A stretch of DNA of 8,741 nucleotides, taken from positions 1-8,741 of the forward strand of contig JALSPL010000417.1 in assembly GCA_026985975.1 (NCBI GenBank). The letters are read 5' to 3'. Positions 5,890 through 8,741 of this stretch are shown here, piece by piece (the first letter of the stretch is position 1; each line of letters begins with the position of its first letter). The translations under genes and the position numbers were made by a program. The notes below the pieces were generated by a model. The model saw nothing but the letters and a program-made list of their open reading frames with translations, was not told the origin of the DNA and made no database searches. The DNA is from Anaerolineae bacterium. GTDB taxonomy: Bacteria; Chloroflexota; Anaerolineae; J102.

Positions 5890-5944
5890 GGTTTTCGCCG
5901 TTTGTTCTCTGTTCTGGCAGGAGGTGCGGTTGATACTCGCGCTC

Positions 5945-6046
5945 AACCTGAAAGGTTCCTTTCGCATCGGCGGTTATGCTCAAGCGGCTAAAGGCTCGGC
6001 AAACTCGGCCCGGATTCAGGAAGCGGCTGCGGGAACCTTTCAGGTT
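5945..6046. repeat. 102-base element with perfect 15-base inverted ends (REPIN/MITE-like)
   Basis: AACCTGAAAGGTTCC at 5945-5959 and its exact reverse complement GGAACCTTTCAGGTT at 6032-6046 bound a 72-base interior. Each end is itself a small palindrome (AACCT, three bases, AGGTT), so the element is two inverted short palindromes about 100 bases apart end to end, the layout of a REP doublet (REPIN). The interior contains the direct repeat AAGCGGCT (5982-5989 and 6021-6028) and CTCGGC twice. I see no target-site duplication and no transposase nearby. It fills the intergenic region downstream of glyA and upstream of infA; the remainder of 5811-6119 holds only the infA promoter and leader. Confidence 0.6.
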
Positions 6047-6119
6047 TGGCGACGAAAAACGCCCCCCGAACAACCATTGCTCGGATGGCGAAAATCGTTG
6101 TCGTGAGTAAGAACCGCCG

Positions 6120-7400
6120 TTAACCGGGCACAGGATATGCAGCCAGCATTTCCTTCACCTGGGCGGCGATGCCCGCGATGAGCTCATCGTCATCGGGCTT
6201 GCGCAGCACAGCCACCATCCAGCGGGCGATTTGGCGGAATTCTTCCTGGCCCAGGCCGCGGGTGGTCATGGCGGGGGAGCCCACGCGAATGCCCGAGGGA
6301 TCCATGGACTTGCGGGTGTCGTAGGGAATCAGGTTCTTGTTGACGGTGATGCCCGCCCGGCCCAGCGCATCCTCGGCGATGGCGCCGCCGATGCCGAAAG
6401 GCGTCACATCCACCAGCACCAGATGATTATCAGTGCCGCCGGAGACCAGGCGCAGGCCCGCGGCGTTGAGCTCATCGGCCATGGCCTGCATGTTGTCGAT
6501 GATATTTTGGGCGTAAACCTTGAACGAAGGCTTGAGGGCCTCGCCCAGGGCCACAGCTTTGCCAGCGATCTGATGCAGCAACGGGCCGCCTTGCAGGCCG
6601 GGGAAGACCGCCTTGTCCACCTTGCGCGCCCATTCTGCGGTGCTCAGAATCATGCCGCCGCGAGCCCCGCGCAGGGTCTTGTGGGTGGTGGTGGTCACCA
6701 CATCGCAATAGGGGATGGGATCTGGATGGAGTTTGGCCGCGACCAGACCGGCGATGTGGGCCATATCCACCATCAGCAATGCTTCCACCTCGTCGGCGAT
6801 GGCGCGCAGGGCTTTGAAATCGATCTTGCGAGGATAGGCGCTGGCTCCGGCCAGGATCAGGCGGGGACGCACTTCCAACGCCAGGTCGCGGATGGCGTCA
6901 TAATCCAGCATCTCGGTCTCGGGGCTGACGCCATAGCCGTGGAATTCATAGATCTTGCCGCTGAGATTGAACTTGGCGCCGTGGGTGAGATGCCCGCCAT
7001 GAGAGAGCTTCATGCCCAGCACTTTGTCGCCCGGCTTGATCAACGCCATGTAGGCGGCGATATTGGCGGGGGCGCCGGCGTGGGGCTGCACATTAGCGTG
7101 CTCCGCCCCGAACAGCTTCCTGGCCCGATCGATGGCCAGTTGCTCCACGATGTCCACATACTCACAGCCGCCATAATAACGGGCGCCGGGCAGCCCCTCG
7201 GCGTATTTGTTGGTCAGGGCCGAGCCGTCCGCGGCCAGCACCGCGGCGCTGACATAATTTTCCGATGCAATGAGCTCGATGTGATCCTGCTGGCGCTCCC
7301 GCTCTTTCTCGATGGCGGCGAACACGTCGGGATCGGATTCTTTCAGGATTTTGCGGGGATCAGGCGATTGATCCCAGGGGAGAAGGGGTGAGTTTGTCAT
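6120..7400 (-). CDS. glyA: Serine hydroxymethyltransferase
   Basis: Cytoplasmic PLP enzyme that interconverts serine and glycine with tetrahydrofolate and 5,10-methylene-tetrahydrofolate, feeding one-carbon metabolism. The protein has 426 residues, near the usual 410-430. Motifs: IELIASENYVS (41-51), LTNKYAEGLPGARYYGGCEYVD (62-83), NVQPHAGAPAN (103-113), SHGGHLTHG (133-141), VDMAHIAGLVA (211-221, with D212 and H215), VTTTTHKTLRGARGG (235-249) with PLP lysine K241. One feature to note is A108 in the phosphate-cup motif, where most family members have Ser (QPHSG). The ATG at 7398-7400 has GAGG 6 bases upstream. It follows the antiporter gene by 32 bases on the same strand, too short for an obvious promoter, so the two may be co-transcribed. 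I found no intrinsic terminator after the stop; the inverted-repeat element begins about 75 bases downstream. Confidence 0.97.
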   Translation of the reverse strand: MTNSPLLPWDQSPDPRKILKESDPDVFAAIEKERERQQDHIELIASENYVSAAVLAADGSALTNKYAEGLPGARYYGGCEYVDIVEQLAIDRARKLFGAEHANVQPHAGAPANIAAYMALIKPGDKVLGMKLSHGGHLTHGAKFNLSGKIYEFHGYGVSPETEMLDYDAIRDLALEVRPRLILAGASAYPRKIDFKALRAIADEVEALLMVDMAHIAGLVAAKLHPDPIPYCDVVTTTTHKTLRGARGGMILSTAEWARKVDKAVFPGLQGGPLLHQIAGKAVALGEALKPSFKVYAQNIIDNMQAMADELNAAGLRLVSGGTDNHLVLVDVTPFGIGGAIAEDALGRAGITVNKNLIPYDTRKSMDPSGIRVGSPAMTTRGLGQEEFRQIARWMVAVLRKPDDDELIAGIAAQVKEMLAAYPVPG

Positions 7401-7432
7401 AGTTACCTCGATGATTGAGATGAATTAGGTGT

Positions 7433-8741
7433 TTATTGTGATGAAGCTTTATTGGAAAGTCTCTGTGGCGCTGGCTCAGGGCTGTGTTTCAGATTATCGA
7501 GCGCAGCATCGATTTCTGCGATGAGTTCCCGGGCGACATGATCGGTGATAACGCCTTCCCGCTCCAGATCGCTGATATGCGCCCGCTGGATGAGCAGCGA
7601 CTCCCGTTGCAGCGACGCGGTGATGCGGGCCACCAGCTCGGGATTGGCCTCGGCAAAAGCCCGCTGCTCTTCGCTCAACGCCTCGATGCGTTCTTTCAGT
7701 TGCTTCTCCACCGTGCGCCAGGCCGTGGGATCGATGGAGCCCACCGCATACTGGCCCTTCATGCGGGTGTAAGCGGCCCGGGCCGCCAGCAATCGGGCGT
7801 GGATGCGCTCATAGTCTTTCTCCGTCTCCGACTGGCCCGAAAGCCCCAGCTTGCGTAGCAACGGGCCGATGGTGGTGGCCTGCACCAGCAGGGTGAACAG
7901 CACCACCGCAAAGGTCAGCGACAGGATGAGATCGCGGTTGGGGACGGCGTGACTCAGGCTCAGGGCCAGGGCCAGACTGACCGCGCCCCGCAAACCGCCC
8001 CAAAAGAGCACATGCTGATAAGAAAGCCTGAGCTTGTTGCCCAACATCCTGCTGACAAAACTGAGGCCGTACACCGTCACGGCGCGACTAATAAGCACGA
8101 CCACGACCACCACAAAAACCAGCAGGTAAATCGATTTTCCCAGGCTGGGAAACGCCACTTGCATGCCGATAAGGATGAAAATAAGGCTGTTGACCAAAAA
8201 TGCGATGTATTCCCAGAAATTGGCCAGCATCATGCGGGTGGTGGGCGACATGCTACGGCTGCTGCGATTGCCGATGAGCATACCCGCAAACACCACCGCC
8301 AGCACCCCGCTGAGATGAAACTGCTCGGCCAGCAGATACGCGCCATAAGCCACGATGGTGCTGAGGGTGATCTCGATGAGATGATCATCCACCCGGGCGA
8401 AGATGAAATTGGCGATGACGCCCGCAGTAATGCCGATGGCGATGCCGCCCAGCGACACGATGGCAAACTGGATGATCGCCTGTCCCCAGTCCAGATGCAG
8501 GGTGACGCCGCCCGCCAGCACCGCAGCCACCACGATGTGAAAAACCACGATGGTGGTGGCGTCATTGAACATGCTCTCGCTTTCCACCAGGGTGGAGAGC
8601 CGCTTGGGCGCGCCTAGGGCCTTGAACAACGACACCACGGCCACCGGGTCGGTGGCGGCGATGAGAGAAGCGAAAATGAGCGCCGTCCGCCACTCCAGCA
8701 GGCCCGTCAGCGTCAGCAAGCCCCAGATGACGGCAATGGTG
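7433..8741 (-). CDS. Na+/H+ antiporter, CPA1/NhaP type (N-terminus outside window)
   Basis: C-terminal 435 residues of a cation:proton antiporter of the inner membrane, which exchanges cytoplasmic Na+ (or K+) for external H+. The frame is open to the window edge, reading T-I-A-V-I-W-G before the in-frame TTG at 8717-8719, so that codon is an internal Leu and the start lies beyond. Residues below count from it. ATDPVAV (22-28, with D24) and ESESMFNDA (46-54, ion-site N52-D53) are the classic CPA1 signatures. They are followed by several membrane segments and FWGGLRGAVSLALAL (239-253) with R244. The membrane part ends near residue 290. A soluble tail of about 130 residues (300-428), rich in Glu, Arg and Ala and predicted helical, ends in TAA. 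A tail like this is usual in NhaP-type proteins and often regulatory. Ion specificity cannot be read from sequence. glyA follows 32 bases downstream. Confidence 0.93.
   Translation of the reverse strand, partial: TIAVIWGLLTLTGLLEWRTALIFASLIAATDPVAVVSLFKALGAPKRLSTLVESESMFNDATTIVVFHIVVAAVLAGGVTLHLDWGQAIIQFAIVSLGGIAIGITAGVIANFIFARVDDHLIEITLSTIVAYGAYLLAEQFHLSGVLAVVFAGMLIGNRSSRSMSPTTRMMLANFWEYIAFLVNSLIFILIGMQVAFPSLGKSIYLLVFVVVVVVLISRAVTVYGLSFVSRMLGNKLRLSYQHVLFWGGLRGAVSLALALSLSHAVPNRDLILSLTFAVVLFTLLVQATTIGPLLRKLGLSGQSETEKDYERIHARLLAARAAYTRMKGQYAVGSIDPTAWRTVEKQLKERIEALSEEQRAFAEANPELVARITASLQRESLLIQRAHISDLEREGVITDHVARELIAEIDAALDNLKHSPEPAPQRLSNKASSQ

Noticed and set aside
5879..6073. 64-codon minus-strand frame across the inverted-repeat element
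   Set aside because: It runs through both inverted ends, has no ribosome-binding site and no family pattern; the repeat structure explains the sequence better than a gene.
6231..7391. Open frame of 386 codons on the plus strand, antisense to almost all of glyA
   Set aside because: It is a shadow of codon bias in a GC-rich gene: the peptide is rich in Gly, His, Gln and Asp with no domain pattern, and glyA on the other strand is unmistakable.

Overview
The window is typical bacterial chromosome with high GC content. I place it tentatively in the Chloroflexota (Anaerolineae-like). The reasons are the multi-pass glycosyltransferase-like protein with a C-terminal beta-rich module that I associate with that phylum, the DUF2281-type antitoxin/PIN toxin pair, and intergenic spacers made of short repeats. 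This placement is inference from protein style; no rRNA or other decisive marker is present. All genes except the first lie on the minus strand.

Layout in plus-strand order. (1) 1-1188, plus: a DUF3179 lipoprotein whose start is cut off by the window edge. (2) 1193-3112, minus: a large membrane protein of the DUF2723/GT-C glycosyltransferase type, convergent with (1) and only 4 bases from it. (3) 3115-3724, minus: a two-gene toxin-antitoxin module (antitoxin then PIN/VapC toxin), clearly AT-richer than its neighbours, with its own likely promoter; its toxin ends 2 bases before the glycosyltransferase start. (4) 3795-5183, minus: selA, selenocysteine synthase. (5) 5184-5377: a spacer with a heptanucleotide repeat array, a second 7-base repeat block, a candidate selA promoter and the terminator of the next gene. 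(6) 5378-5451, minus: tRNA-Val(UAC). (7) 5565-5810, minus: infA (IF-1) with a TTG start and a good promoter. (8) 5811-6119: an intergenic region holding a 102-base element bounded by perfect 15-base inverted repeats. (9) 6120-7400, minus: glyA. (10) 7433-8741, minus: the C-terminal part of a CPA1-type Na+/H+ antiporter cut by the window edge.

Functionally the genes are a mix of housekeeping functions (translation initiation, a valine tRNA, serine/glycine and one-carbon metabolism, selenocysteine synthesis, cation/proton exchange) with one accessory module. I see no shared pathway. selA implies the cell makes selenoproteins, but neither selB nor selC is in view. I did not find a convincing new multi-gene system. 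The most interesting material is non-coding: the two 7-base repeat families in the selA leader, the REPIN-like element downstream of glyA, the shared TGCTANANT promoter core, and the toxin-antitoxin module sitting flush against a membrane glycosyltransferase gene.
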